This document shows positions 1-7,377 of a stretch of 32,670 nucleotides of DNA, piece by piece (position 1 is the stretch's first letter; each line of letters starts with the position of its first letter). This DNA comes from Siminovitchia terrae (GTDB lineage Bacteria > Bacillota > Bacilli > Bacillales > Bacillaceae_C). The DNA lies in assembly GCF_003605405.2 (NCBI RefSeq), contig NZ_QYTW02000018.1, positions 1-32,670 on the forward strand, written 5' to 3'. Both the position numbers and the translations under genes were made by a program. The notes beneath the pieces are model-generated. The model saw only the letters and a list, made by a program, of their open reading frames with translations, was not told the origin of the DNA and did not search any database.

Positions 1-20
1 AGCGGAAATAATTTTCATAC

Positions 21-50
21 AAAATTTATCGAGCGGAGCTCGATAAAATC
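21..50 (-). terminator. Hairpin, probable terminator downstream of the DedA gene
   Basis: A perfect 10-bp inverted repeat (25-34 with 38-47, three-base loop) is followed on the minus strand by TTTTG. It lies about 100 bases past the end of the leftward DedA gene. A second small inverted repeat (GGCG/CGCC, 52-65) sits just inside it. The U-tract is short, so termination efficiency is uncertain. Confidence 0.5.
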
Positions 51-142
51 TGGGCGCAAATACGCCAAGGCATATTTGATTTAGAAGTCTTACTTTGCAG
101 AGTGGAGATGGAGCCCATAGTTAGAGGTTTGGGCAGCGCACC

Positions 143-751
143 TTAATTGTTTTTTGACATGCGATGATGAGACCATAATTTAAAAAGAAAGTATAATAAG
201 AGGACTGCCAGAGCCGCTCCTATAATTGGTTTCAAATAAGCCGTGGCGTGCCTTCCAATTTGATCCCAATGGTTTCCTAGTTCGATGCCGATCAAAAGGA
301 ATAAAACTGTCCATGGAATCATGGCTGCGACAGTAAGAATGGTAAAATGGTGAAAGGGCATTTTTGCTATGCCGGCAGGGACGGAGATCGCATGCCTGAT
401 AACCGGTATGAACCGTGCTGTGAATATGACAATTGTGCCGTGTTTCGCAAACCAGTTTTCTGCGGCATTTAAATGTTTTGATTGGATAAAAAGGAATTTT
501 CCATAGCGGTCAAAAAAAGGCCTCCCGCCATATATTCCGAGCCAATATAAAAAGAGTTGGGCCATCGTCCCGCCAAAAACTCCAGCAATTAAAGCTTGGA
601 AAAATGTTATTTTCCCACTGGCTATTAAATATCCCCCATATCCCAAGACGATCTCGCTGGGTATGATTTCCACCATCAGACCAGCGGCAATGCCTATGAA
701 TCCATATTCCCCAAGAGTTTGCAGCAATTCAATAGCCCATTCGCGAAACAT
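143..751 (-). CDS. DedA family (VTT/SNARE-associated domain) membrane protein
   Basis: A polytopic membrane protein of 202 residues, the normal size for the DedA family. Visible family marks are the acidic/proline segment near residues 26-37 (EIIPSEIVLGYGGYLIA), the conserved ARFIPVIRHAISVPAG stretch around 112-127, and four to five hydrophobic segments including a C-terminal one ending in a short basic tail. DedA proteins are proton-coupled membrane transporters; some Bacillus members recycle undecaprenyl phosphate or move phospholipids. Which lipid this one handles cannot be read from sequence. The ATG at 751 is preceded by GGGGTGG at suitable distance. It is transcribed alone, away from the DUF4870 gene. 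Confidence 0.9.
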   Translation of the reverse strand: MFREWAIELLQTLGEYGFIGIAAGLMVEIIPSEIVLGYGGYLIASGKITFFQALIAGVFGGTMAQLFLYWLGIYGGRPFFDRYGKFLFIQSKHLNAAENWFAKHGTIVIFTARFIPVIRHAISVPAGIAKMPFHHFTILTVAAMIPWTVLFLLIGIELGNHWDQIGRHATAYLKPIIGAALAVLLLYFLFKLWSHHRMSKNN

Positions 752-827
752 GGAATTTGACCACCCCGTTAATTCAAATCATGTTCATAGAATGATTATG
801 CTTGTACAAAAAAAATATCATTGTTTT

Positions 828-854
828 TGAAACTTTTTATGCTCTTTCTACGTA
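828..854 (+). promoter_or_regulatory. Possible ECF sigma (SigW-like) promoter for the DUF4870 gene
   Basis: TGAAAC (828-833) is followed 17 bases later by CGTA (851-854). This resembles the TGAAAC / CGTA signature of extracytoplasmic-function promoters in Bacillus, although the usual SigW spacer is 16. It lies 35 bases before the ATG at 889. No good SigA promoter was seen in the same gap. Confidence 0.35.
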
Positions 855-888
855 AATTCAACATAGACATACATTAGGAGGGAATAAG

Positions 889-1218
889 ATGGACACAGTA
901 TCTAGCAGTGAAAGAACGCTAGCGATGGCTATATATTTGACAAGTTTCTTTACGACTTTGATTGGACCGCTGCTAATTTGGCTTCTGAAAAAAGACGAGT
1001 CGCCTTTTATAGATTTTCACGGAAAGGAATATTTGAATTTTATCATTTCATACGCGGTATATAGTATTGTAGCTTCATTATTAATGCTTGTACTTATCGG
1101 TTTTATCCTTTTGCCGATTATCGGAGTGATGGTATTTATTTTCACGATTATTGCGGCGGTTAAGGCATACAATGGGGAAATATACCATTTTCCGTTAGTA
1201 TTTAGAATTATCAAATAG
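889..1218 (+). CDS. DUF4870 (Tic20-like) small membrane protein
   Basis: A 109-residue protein with three hydrophobic segments (about 14-33, 48-68, 69-91). The pattern is that of DUF4870: an N-terminal helix ending in a charged turn (LLKKDESPFIDFHGKEYLNF), then two closely spaced helices, then a short polar tail with KAYNGEIYHFPLV. The family is common in Bacillaceae and has no established function; it is assumed to sit in the cytoplasmic membrane. The start has a strong TAGGAGGG site at 876-882. It is a single gene with its own terminator and a possible envelope-stress promoter. Confidence 0.85.
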   Translation: MDTVSSSERTLAMAIYLTSFFTTLIGPLLIWLLKKDESPFIDFHGKEYLNFIISYAVYSIVASLLMLVLIGFILLPIIGVMVFIFTIIAAVKAYNGEIYHFPLVFRIIK

Positions 1219-1229
1219 GAACCTTTAGG

Positions 1230-1276
1230 TGCTCCGATATTCCTGATTCGATGGAATATCAGGGGCATTTTTATTT
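1230..1276 (+). terminator. Rho-independent terminator after the DUF4870 gene
   Basis: Bases 1230-1243 pair with 1253-1267 (14 pairs, one bulged base), followed by TTTTTATTT. This is a good intrinsic terminator 12 bases past the stop codon. Confidence 0.85.
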
Positions 1277-1341
1277 AAGAGTAAGAAAGTTAAAATTAGA
1301 TAAAATATTTTATTCGAATTTAGATTTTATATGTCTAGCTG

Positions 1342-1457
1342 CGCCGTACAGGAAGTACTAGTGCAGGCGAAGCGACAGGACGTCGCTGTTTGAGCCAGCC
1401 GCCGTACAGGAAGTACTAGTGAAGGAGAAGCGACAGAACGTGGCGGTCTGAGGCGGC
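1342..1457. repeat. Two tandem copies of a 58-bp intergenic repeat (copy 1 of the family)
   Basis: Two units start at 1342 and 1400, exactly 58 bases apart. Both contain ACAGGAAGTACTAGTG, then GAAGCGACAG, then a GTCTGAG/GTTTGAG segment. The same unit, with the same 58-base period, recurs at 5873-5982. The repeats are non-coding: minus-strand readings of both loci give the same peptide ending (SNSDVLSLRLH) only because the DNA is repeated. The leading TGTCTAGCT resembles the GTCTAGCTCC phrase at the second locus. Confidence 0.85.
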
Positions 1458-1480
1458 CACGTTCTGTCGCTTTTCTTTTT
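1428..1480 (+). terminator. Perfect 17-bp hairpin terminator formed by the second repeat unit
   Basis: Bases 1428-1444 pair perfectly with 1456-1472 around an 11-base loop, followed by TTCTTTTT. The 5' arm is repeat sequence (GAAGCGACAGAACG), so this repeat unit has become, or always was, half of a terminator. It would stop any rightward transcript before the gene at 1551. Confidence 0.8.
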
Positions 1481-1507
1481 AAAAGAAAAGTCATGTTCAC
1501 AGGGCTT

Positions 1508-1529
1508 GTCTCGTATAATGAATCGAGAC
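1508..1529 (+). promoter_or_regulatory. TATAAT -10 element inside a perfect inverted repeat
   Basis: GTCTCG (1508-1513) and CGAGAC (1524-1529) flank TATAAT (1514-1519). The -35 region (around TCATGT, 1491-1496, spacer 17) is poor. A symmetrical element centred on a -10 box is a typical operator layout, so the downstream gene may be controlled by a dimeric repressor or need an activator. Confidence 0.4.
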
Positions 1530-1550
1530 TCCTGAAATAGGGGGAAGAGA

Positions 1551-2291
1551 ATGAACATAAAAGAACATTACTCTTTCATGGCCCGGCTATATTTTCATCA
1601 AAGTATTTTATTTACCGTTGTTTTTACGGTCATCATCTTGCCGAATGTGAAAAAAGCTGATTTTTTTCTGAGCAACATGGCAGGGTTGGCTGTGTTTCTA
1701 AGCATGGTCTATTTTGTGTTAAGATTTTTATATTTTTCATATAAAGGCAGTGCCGTTTCCATGATACTTAGCAATGGCCTGATGGCTGAGAATAATGAAA
1801 CCCTCCTTCTTATTCCCTCGCACAATGCCAATTGTTTGATGGAGGCTTATTCATCAGACGGAATCCGACAGCTTTCCATTTTGATTGTCAAAGGAAGGGA
1901 GAGGAGGGCTCACTTAAAATATTATGAATTGGGAAAAAGGGGACGGCTGGTTAAAATCAATGAGCATGGGATAGGGACAACAGCTTACATGCATATAGAT
2001 CATGGCGGCATAACCTTTATCACTGCTAAGAAAAAGCTTCCTGTGATTATCAATACAAGAGGAGGCAAAAGCCTCAGCTTCATTGTTGGCCCGGATCATT
2101 TCGAGGTAAAAAAGCCGTATTCGGACAGGGTGTTAATGAAAAATGGCCGTACAGTCATGACCATAAAAAGGGGATTGATGCCCATTAAGTGGCAGCAATA
2201 TTTTTCACCCAATACGCCTTTGTTAAAAATGGATTCAGGCTTGTCCAAGCATGAGAGAAGCCTTTGTTTATGTTTGCTCACATTGTTTTAG
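1551..2291 (+). CDS. Uncharacterised membrane-anchored protein
   Basis: I do not recognise this 246-residue protein. Residues about 16-32 and 41-65 are hydrophobic and look like two membrane segments. The remaining 180 residues are soluble and rich in short beta-strand-like stretches (GIGTTAYMHI, GGITFITAKKKLPVIINT, DRVLMKNGRTVMTIKRG). That resembles the repeating strands of tubby/LURP-type barrels, but the resemblance is weak. The start ATG follows AGGGGGAAGAGA. The C-terminus overlaps the end of the convergent ligD by 4 bases, so both genes share their 3' ends and no terminator lies between them. Confidence 0.65.
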   Translation: MNIKEHYSFMARLYFHQSILFTVVFTVIILPNVKKADFFLSNMAGLAVFLSMVYFVLRFLYFSYKGSAVSMILSNGLMAENNETLLLIPSHNANCLMEAYSSDGIRQLSILIVKGRERRAHLKYYELGKRGRLVKINEHGIGTTAYMHIDHGGITFITAKKKLPVIINTRGGKSLSFIVGPDHFEVKKPYSDRVLMKNGRTVMTIKRGLMPIKWQQYFSPNTPLLKMDSGLSKHERSLCLCLLTLF

Positions 2292-4120
2292 CCATGATTT
2301 CCCAAACGCTTGAGCACTCGCTCAAATGGTTGCTTGTCTTTGCAGTGGAAAAAACTAGAAAACGGATCTTTCATCTGGACAAGTCTTTTAAGGACGGATT
2401 CCATCGTAAACTGTGTGGGGCATAAAGCATCGGTTAGCTCATGCCAATGGATGGGAGCAGCTACCAGTCCATCCTCATTGTTTCTTACTGAATAAGGTGC
2501 GATGATTGTTTTTCCTTCGGCGTGTTGAATAAAATCGACATAGAGCCTTTCGCCCCGATTTTTTTTCAACCTTTCCGTAGTGAAAGACTCCGGATCATAT
2601 TGCACTAAAAATTCAGCAATAAAAGAAGTAAAACGGCGCGTGTCCTTCCATGTGAACCTGTTCTCTGGAAGCGGGATATATACTTGAAGCCCTTTATTTC
2701 CTGAAAGCTTTACAAATGACACCAGCCCCAATTCATCCAAAATCTGTTTTAGGATGCCAGCTGCGTAGACTGCTAAGTGAAAGTACGTGCGGTCTGGGGG
2801 ATCCAGATCAAATACAATCTCGCTGACGTACTTACTTGTCACCGGATGGAAGGGGATATGGAACTCGATAGCAAGCTGATTACCGAGCCAAATGAGCGAT
2901 TTCAAATCATTGCAGATAATATAATTGATGTCATCTATTACTGTCGACTCAATAAAATCAGGGGAGGACTCTGGTTTATTTTTCTGGTAGAAAGATTCAC
3001 CAAATATGCCATGCGGCGACCTGATGACTGTCAGCGAGCGATTTTTCAGAAAAGGCCGCATGTAAGGGGCAATTTTTCTAAGGTAACGGACATAATCAAG
3101 CTTAGTGGAATAATTTCTTTCCCACAAAACCTTATCAGGATGAGTAATTGTAATGTCAGGTGGAAACATTGCCTCATCATGAATGAACTTTTCAAATGTA
3201 CAGTCATTGGGTTGAAGGTCGAAACGCAGGCTCTTGAAATGCGGCTCCCGTAACTGATTGTCCGTCCATTCCAGATAATTGATATCAACACAGATACTGG
3301 GATCAACGAAGTACATCGAGCCTTCTCGTCCCGTATGATTTTCACGTATGGTTGTTTTTAATGCGGCCTTCGTCTCGTAATCAAGGCTGAATAAAAATTG
3401 GCCAAGCGGAAACATGCTGGTGTCCTTCCATACACCAACGTGAAAGTATCCATTCTTTTCATCCATCGAAGTGATAAAACAGGATGCGGTTTTCCAATTC
3501 TTAACTTTCAACCATTCAGAGGTTCTTTTGCCCTCAAGCCATTTGCTTTGTGCCTGTTTCTCGATGATTCCTTCACTTTCAAATTCTTTCATGTTATGCA
3601 AGCTCTTTTTAAGAGAATTGGAAAAAGGAATGTATTGTAACAGTTTATCATCTCCAGGATCAGGTGTTTCAGGCAATTCGAGTAGTTGAACTAGTTCCGA
3701 TAATTTATTTTTCCTTAGAAGGAAAGGAGAGGAGGTCAGATCGTTTCCTTGGTAGGCTAATAAATCGAATAAGAGATAATGGCAGGGCCACTTACTGGAT
3801 TCAGACGCAATTTTTTCTTTGGAACGCATTCTCCCTCTTTGCTGCAGTTTAGTAAAATTAGCTTTGAATGGATTTTCTAAAATGACCAGTTCACCATCCA
3901 ACAAAATTGGAAGATGCTCTTGCATCCTTTCCGAAATTGTGTCCAAAAAAGATTTTACTTCAGGAAATTGAGGAAGCAAATCCTTACCGTTCCTACTCCA
4001 AAGGTGTACTTTTTGCTCTGTCCATTCCAATATCCCACGATAGCCGTCATATTTTATTTCGTAGAGCCAGTTTCCGATTTTCGACGTATTGAAGGTTAAA
4101 GTAGGGAGCATAGGTTTCAT
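2288..4120 (-). CDS. ligD: Bacterial NHEJ DNA ligase/polymerase LigD (Bacillus type)
   Basis: Multidomain ATP-dependent ligase of non-homologous end joining, 610 residues, matching the Bacillus LigD layout: ligase first, polymerase second, no separate phosphoesterase domain. Ligase motifs: adenylated lysine in YEIKYDGYRG (lysine about 23), LLDGELVIL, EGIIEK and WLKVKNW. The primase-polymerase half carries the metal-binding FDLDPPD near residue 437, SGNKGLQVYIP, and DFIQHAEGKTIIAPYSVR. It fills, trims and seals broken ends held by Ku. I prefer the ATG at 4120, 8 bases after AAGGTG, over the GTG at 4129. It is transcribed divergently from ku. Confidence 0.96.
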   Translation of the reverse strand: MKPMLPTLTFNTSKIGNWLYEIKYDGYRGILEWTEQKVHLWSRNGKDLLPQFPEVKSFLDTISERMQEHLPILLDGELVILENPFKANFTKLQQRGRMRSKEKIASESSKWPCHYLLFDLLAYQGNDLTSSPFLLRKNKLSELVQLLELPETPDPGDDKLLQYIPFSNSLKKSLHNMKEFESEGIIEKQAQSKWLEGKRTSEWLKVKNWKTASCFITSMDEKNGYFHVGVWKDTSMFPLGQFLFSLDYETKAALKTTIRENHTGREGSMYFVDPSICVDINYLEWTDNQLREPHFKSLRFDLQPNDCTFEKFIHDEAMFPPDITITHPDKVLWERNYSTKLDYVRYLRKIAPYMRPFLKNRSLTVIRSPHGIFGESFYQKNKPESSPDFIESTVIDDINYIICNDLKSLIWLGNQLAIEFHIPFHPVTSKYVSEIVFDLDPPDRTYFHLAVYAAGILKQILDELGLVSFVKLSGNKGLQVYIPLPENRFTWKDTRRFTSFIAEFLVQYDPESFTTERLKKNRGERLYVDFIQHAEGKTIIAPYSVRNNEDGLVAAPIHWHELTDALCPTQFTMESVLKRLVQMKDPFSSFFHCKDKQPFERVLKRLGNHG

Positions 4121-4252
4121 GAAAATCACACCTTATCATCATATTTCTTCATATAGTTTTTCCTGATTGATTTTTTTTACCAAAAGTTTATCAGTGTATA
4201 TCTTTTGACTATGAACAAAAGCTAAGGAAAAACAAGTGATGAAGGTGACCAT
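4121..4252. promoter_or_regulatory. Divergent ligD-ku intergenic control region
   Basis: This 132-base AT-rich gap separates the divergent ligD and ku starts and must hold both promoters. I could not pick a convincing SigA pair. In Bacillus subtilis the orthologues are forespore genes (SigG), but no clear SigG match was confirmed here. The ku ribosome site is GAAGGTGA just before its ATG. Confidence 0.4.
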
Positions 4253-5092
4253 ATGCATACAATGTGGAAAGGAAGCATCAGTTTTGGTCTTGTGAATATT
4301 CCGATCAAACTGCACGCCGCAACAGAAGATAAAGACGTCAAATTCCGGTCATTGCACAATGAGTGCCATACACCTATTAAGTATGAGAAAGTCTGTCCAA
4401 CATGTGAAAAGGAGATTGGCACTGAGGATATTGTTAAAGGATATGAAATCACAAAAGGCAAATTTGTTGTTGTCGAAGAAGACGAATTAAAAGGATTAAA
4501 AGATGCGGTGGAGGAAAAGGCAGTTGAAATAATTGATTTTATCAAACTGGAAGAAATCGATCCCATTTATTTTAACCGAAGCTACTATATGTCACCGGAT
4601 GGTGGGAATAAGGCATATGGATTGCTTAGAAAAGCTTTGACTGATTCAGAAAAAGTGGGGCTTGCGAAAATCATGATCCGGTCCAAGGAACAATTGGCTG
4701 TTATTCGAGTTTATCTAGATACCCTTTTAATGGAAACCATCCATTTTCCGGATGAAGTGCGGAAGGCGGCCGACGTGCCAAATGTTCCAGTCGAAGACAA
4801 CGTAACGAAAAAGGAAATTGATACGGCTATTATGCTGATCGACCAGCTGACGACAACCTTTGATCCAGAAAAGTATAAAGATGAATATCGAACGAATGTT
4901 CTTAAACTAATCGAGGCAAAGCGCACCGGAAAAGAACTGGTTACGGTTAAGGAAAAAGAACCAGCAGCGCAAATGACTGATCTGATGGCAGCGCTTCAGG
5001 CTTCAATCGACAGAACCAAGCCAAAAACCAAGAAGCCAGCTAAAACTAAAAAAACTGTGGGCAAAGCGTCTGCAGCAGGCGGGAAAAAATAA
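4253..5092 (+). CDS. ku: DNA end-binding protein Ku
   Basis: Homodimeric Ku of bacterial end joining, 279 residues, normal length. The N-terminus MHTMWKGSISFGLVNIPIKL and the segment CHTPIKYEKVCPTCEKEI (about 39-58) are hallmark Ku sequences, as is DPIYFNRSYYMSPDGG further on. The core ends near residue 225. It is followed by a lysine/alanine-rich tail (TKPKTKKPAKTKK) typical of the extended DNA-binding C-terminus of Bacillus Ku. It binds double-strand ends and recruits LigD, encoded next door on the other strand. No clear terminator follows the stop; the cold-shock promoters begin 78 bases downstream. Confidence 0.96.
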   Translation: MHTMWKGSISFGLVNIPIKLHAATEDKDVKFRSLHNECHTPIKYEKVCPTCEKEIGTEDIVKGYEITKGKFVVVEEDELKGLKDAVEEKAVEIIDFIKLEEIDPIYFNRSYYMSPDGGNKAYGLLRKALTDSEKVGLAKIMIRSKEQLAVIRVYLDTLLMETIHFPDEVRKAADVPNVPVEDNVTKKEIDTAIMLIDQLTTTFDPEKYKDEYRTNVLKLIEAKRTGKELVTVKEKEPAAQMTDLMAALQASIDRTKPKTKKPAKTKKTVGKASAAGGKK

Positions 5093-5170
5093 GAAAAATT
5101 ACCTTAACATGAATAAAAAATTCAAGAAATGGGTAACACATTAGTAAATAAATAAAAGTTTGCCCCTTTC

Positions 5171-5199
5171 TTGCTTTTTCCTTTTGCTTTATGTATAAT
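5171..5199 (+). promoter_or_regulatory. Upstream SigA promoter of the cold-shock gene
   Basis: TTGCTT (5171-5176), 17-base spacer, TATAAT (5194-5199). Initiation near 5206 would give a leader of about 165 bases before the cold-shock start codon, the length typical of thermo-responsive csp leaders. Confidence 0.7.
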
Positions 5200-5235
5200 G
5201 AGTAGTAAAGATATGCCAATTTTATTTGCCAGTTT

Positions 5236-5265
5236 TTGGAGTTACCATTATTCGCATGTTATAAT
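5236..5265 (+). promoter_or_regulatory. Second SigA-like promoter of the cold-shock gene
   Basis: TTGGAG (5236-5241), 18-base spacer, TATAAT (5260-5265). Initiation near 5272 would still leave a leader of about 100 bases. Confidence 0.55.
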
Positions 5266-5371
5266 GAATATCTACTCCAGTAAGTGGGTGGGTATTGATT
5301 ATAATATGTGAATTTTTATTTACCTGGTAAATATTAGGAACATATTAATAAATTTTTGGAGGTTTATGTAC

Positions 5372-5572
5372 ATGACAACTGGTACAGTTAAATGGTTTAA
5401 CAGTGAAAAAGGCTTTGGATTCATCGAGGTAGAAGGCGGAAATGACGTATTCGTACATTTCAGTGCTATTCAAGGCGAAGGATTCAAAACTCTTGACGAA
5501 GGTCAACAAGTAGAATTCGAAATCGTTGAAGGCCAACGTGGACCACAAGCGGAAAACGTTGTTAAACTATAA
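5372..5572 (+). CDS. Cold-shock protein, CspB/CspD type
   Basis: Single cold-shock domain protein of 66 residues beginning [20 protein letters not shown]. Both RNA-binding motifs are intact: RNP1 (KGFGFIEV) and RNP2 (DVFVHFSAI). The five-stranded OB-fold protein binds single-stranded RNA/DNA and acts as an RNA chaperone. The ATG at 5372 lies 9 bases after GGAGG. The ATG six bases upstream would be only 3 bases from the same site and is unlikely. Two promoters, a long leader and a terminator make it a monocistronic unit. Confidence 0.95.
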   Translation: MTTGTVKWFNSEKGFGFIEVEGGNDVFVHFSAIQGEGFKTLDEGQQVEFEIVEGQRGPQAENVVKL

Positions 5573-5586
5573 TATTATCCATGATC

Positions 5587-5620
5587 AAGAGCTGCCATAT
5601 TGAAGGGCAGTTCTTTTTTT
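5587..5620 (+). terminator. Terminator of the cold-shock gene
   Basis: Bases 5587-5596 pair with 5606-5615 (10 pairs), then a run of T to 5620. It starts 14 bases after the stop codon. Confidence 0.9.
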
Positions 5621-5706
5621 ATGGGAGTGCCCCTACTTTAAAGCCCTGTGATGATCCAAAATGAGTTGACAAGCCAAAATAAGGCTCCATATGAACACCA
5701 TGACTC

Positions 5707-5746
5707 AAAAAATGGTCAGATCCAAAAGGAGGAACTGGCCATTTTT
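5707..5746. terminator. Second hairpin, possibly bidirectional terminator
   Basis: AAAAATGGTCAG (5708-5719) pairs with CTGGCCATTTTT (5735-5746), 12 pairs with A/T runs on both sides. No gene ends here on either strand, so it may be a back-up terminator or a small repeat. Confidence 0.5.
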
Positions 5747-5809
5747 GTGGTATAGGAAATTATAAAATTCAATGCTTGTTTTGTAAACTTGTTTATCAGA
5801 TTGTGCTGC

Positions 5810-6230
5810 GTCCAGCTCCAGCGCCTATCGACTAGCAGACTTAGGGCCTCCTCCTACGATAAGTCAACATATAGGAAGTACTAGTGCAAGCGAAGCGACA
5901 GGACGTCGCTGTTTGAGCCTGCCGACGGACAGGACGTCCTAGTGCAAGCGAAGCGACAGGATGTCGCGTCCTGAGCCTGCCGAGTGCCATGGGCTCGAGG
6001 CCATAAGCCAATCGCTGCTGAAGGCAAACTACACCTCTTCAGCGCTCGTCTAGCTTTACGCCGATAAGCAGACACTCTCGCACTTCGTGTTTCCTTTATC
6101 TCGTTGGAGTCACTCTTGTCTAGCTCCAACGCCTAGCCCCTCGAGGTCATAAGCCAATTCCCTGTGGTGGCTGAAATACTGCCTCCTCGGGAATCGTCTT
6201 ATGCTTGTCGGGGCTGACCAAGGCGTTTCC
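5810..6230. repeat. Compound intergenic repeat, copy 2, with 58-bp tandem units
   Basis: This is a 420-base non-coding block between the cold-shock gene and nrdB. It contains: a CCAGCTCCAGCGCCTA phrase (5812-5827); two tandem units starting at 5873 and 5931 (58 bases apart) that match the units at 1342-1457; GGGCTCGAGGCCATAAGCC (5991-6009); and, reiterated, TGTCTAGCTCCAACGCCTAG plus CTCGAGGTCATAAGCC (6118-6155). The region is much more GC-rich than its flanks. This style of GTCTAGCTCC...CTCGAGGTCATAAG element is, from memory, scattered through many Bacillaceae genomes. No transposase or coding content was found. Confidence 0.8.
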
Positions 6231-6289
6231 GCATTTCGGTTCAGTCTGTACGTCGATGAACAGAAGCTTGCGCTTTTGTTCTTATTCAG

Positions 6290-6330
6290 AAAAACAAAAG
6301 GTCTTGCCAGCCATTGCAGCAGGCAAGACC
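6290..6330 (-). terminator. Terminator of the ribonucleotide reductase operon
   Basis: On the minus strand GGTCTTGCC and GGCAAGACC (6322-6330 and 6300-6308) form a perfect 9-bp stem followed by TTTTGTTTTT, seven bases past the nrdB stop. Confidence 0.9.
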
Positions 6331-6336
6331 CCATCA

Positions 6337-7377
6337 TTACAACTCATCAAATCCGTTTAAATCACTTGTTTTGGTGTATTGACGTGATTTTTGCTCGAAG
6401 AAATCTGTTTTAGTGTCATCAAAATTGTCTACATACGCACGAATCCATTTCATTGGGTTATCAATGTAGTCTTCATAAATCTCACTCAACCCAAGCATTC
6501 TGAGCATCTTATTCGCTCGATATTTGATGTAGCCTTCCATTTCAGTGAGATCAATTCCGTCAATATCGTCTAATACATAGCGGCTCCAATTCATTTCCTG
6601 CGTAACCGAGTGGCGAAACTGGTCATAGACCCAGTCCGTAAATTCAGTTGTGTTATGGTCGGGATTTTCGGATAAAGTGGCTCGGAATAGATCGCTTATA
6701 AAGCGGCCATGCTGAAGTTCGTCACGATTAATATAAGAGATCATCGTCGATGTTCCAACCATTTTTTGATTCCGTGCCATGTTATAGAAAAAGGCAAATC
6801 CCGAATAGAAGAATAATCCTTCGAGCAATGCAGTATAAACCATTGTTTTTAAGACATTTTCAATGGAAGGGTTCCATGCAAATTCATTATACACTTGCAT
6901 GATCCTCTCATTTCTTTTTATTAATACTTCGTCTGTTCTTCCGGTTTCAAAAGATTCATTTTGTTTGTCAAAAGACGTAACGGAGGACAGTACATATGCA
7001 TAGCTGTGGTTATGTTCGCTCTCCTGGTCGGCGATTGTTGCCATGATGGATTTAACGGATGGGTCAGTTGAGTAATTCCCAATTCTACTGGCAATATCCG
7101 TTTGCGGGCCATCAAGTGTTGCAAGCAACCCGATGATCTTTAAAAAAGCGTTCTGCTCTTTTTCCGATAGTGTTGGGAACTGCTTGATGTCTTGGGTCAT
7201 ATCCACCTCACTGGCCCTCCAGAATAAAGCTCTGATCTGTTCGCGGTGATTGTAAAAATGAGGGTAGGCAAGGTCGTTCCAATTCAAAATGCCGCTTGCT
7301 TTTCCCCCGAATAGTGCTGTCGATTTATTAGGATTCAATGGTTCTAACACGGCTACTTTTTCAAGTGTTTTAGGCAT
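6337..7377 (-). CDS. nrdB: Class I ribonucleotide reductase, beta (radical) subunit
   Basis: Dimetal radical-generating subunit, 346 residues. All expected ligands are present (numbering from a TTG 24 bases upstream of the start chosen here, so subtract 8): Asp97 (LDGPQT), Glu127 and His130 (ESEHNHSY), Glu194 (LLEGLFF), Glu228 and His231 (RDELQH). The radical Tyr134 is in the canonical place, so this is a tyrosyl-radical enzyme. I prefer the ATG at 7377 because GGAAGGAG stands 10 bases before it; the TTG at 7401 has no comparable site. The start overlaps the end of the flavodoxin gene by 25 bases, showing translational coupling. It partners the alpha subunit encoded at the head of the operon. 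Confidence 0.94.
   Translation of the reverse strand: MPKTLEKVAVLEPLNPNKSTALFGGKASGILNWNDLAYPHFYNHREQIRALFWRASEVDMTQDIKQFPTLSEKEQNAFLKIIGLLATLDGPQTDIASRIGNYSTDPSVKSIMATIADQESEHNHSYAYVLSSVTSFDKQNESFETGRTDEVLIKRNERIMQVYNEFAWNPSIENVLKTMVYTALLEGLFFYSGFAFFYNMARNQKMVGTSTMISYINRDELQHGRFISDLFRATLSENPDHNTTEFTDWVYDQFRHSVTQEMNWSRYVLDDIDGIDLTEMEGYIKYRANKMLRMLGLSEIYEDYIDNPMKWIRAYVDNFDDTKTDFFEQKSRQYTKTSDLNGFDEL

Noticed and set aside
1342-1457. A CRISPR array
   Set aside because: Only two 58-base units, no spacers of unique sequence between short repeats, and no cas genes.
1358-1558. Minus-strand open frames at 1358-1558 and 5881-6129 sharing the ending SNSDVLSLRLH
   Set aside because: They lie inside the non-coding repeats and match only because the DNA is repeated; no ribosome site and implausible composition.
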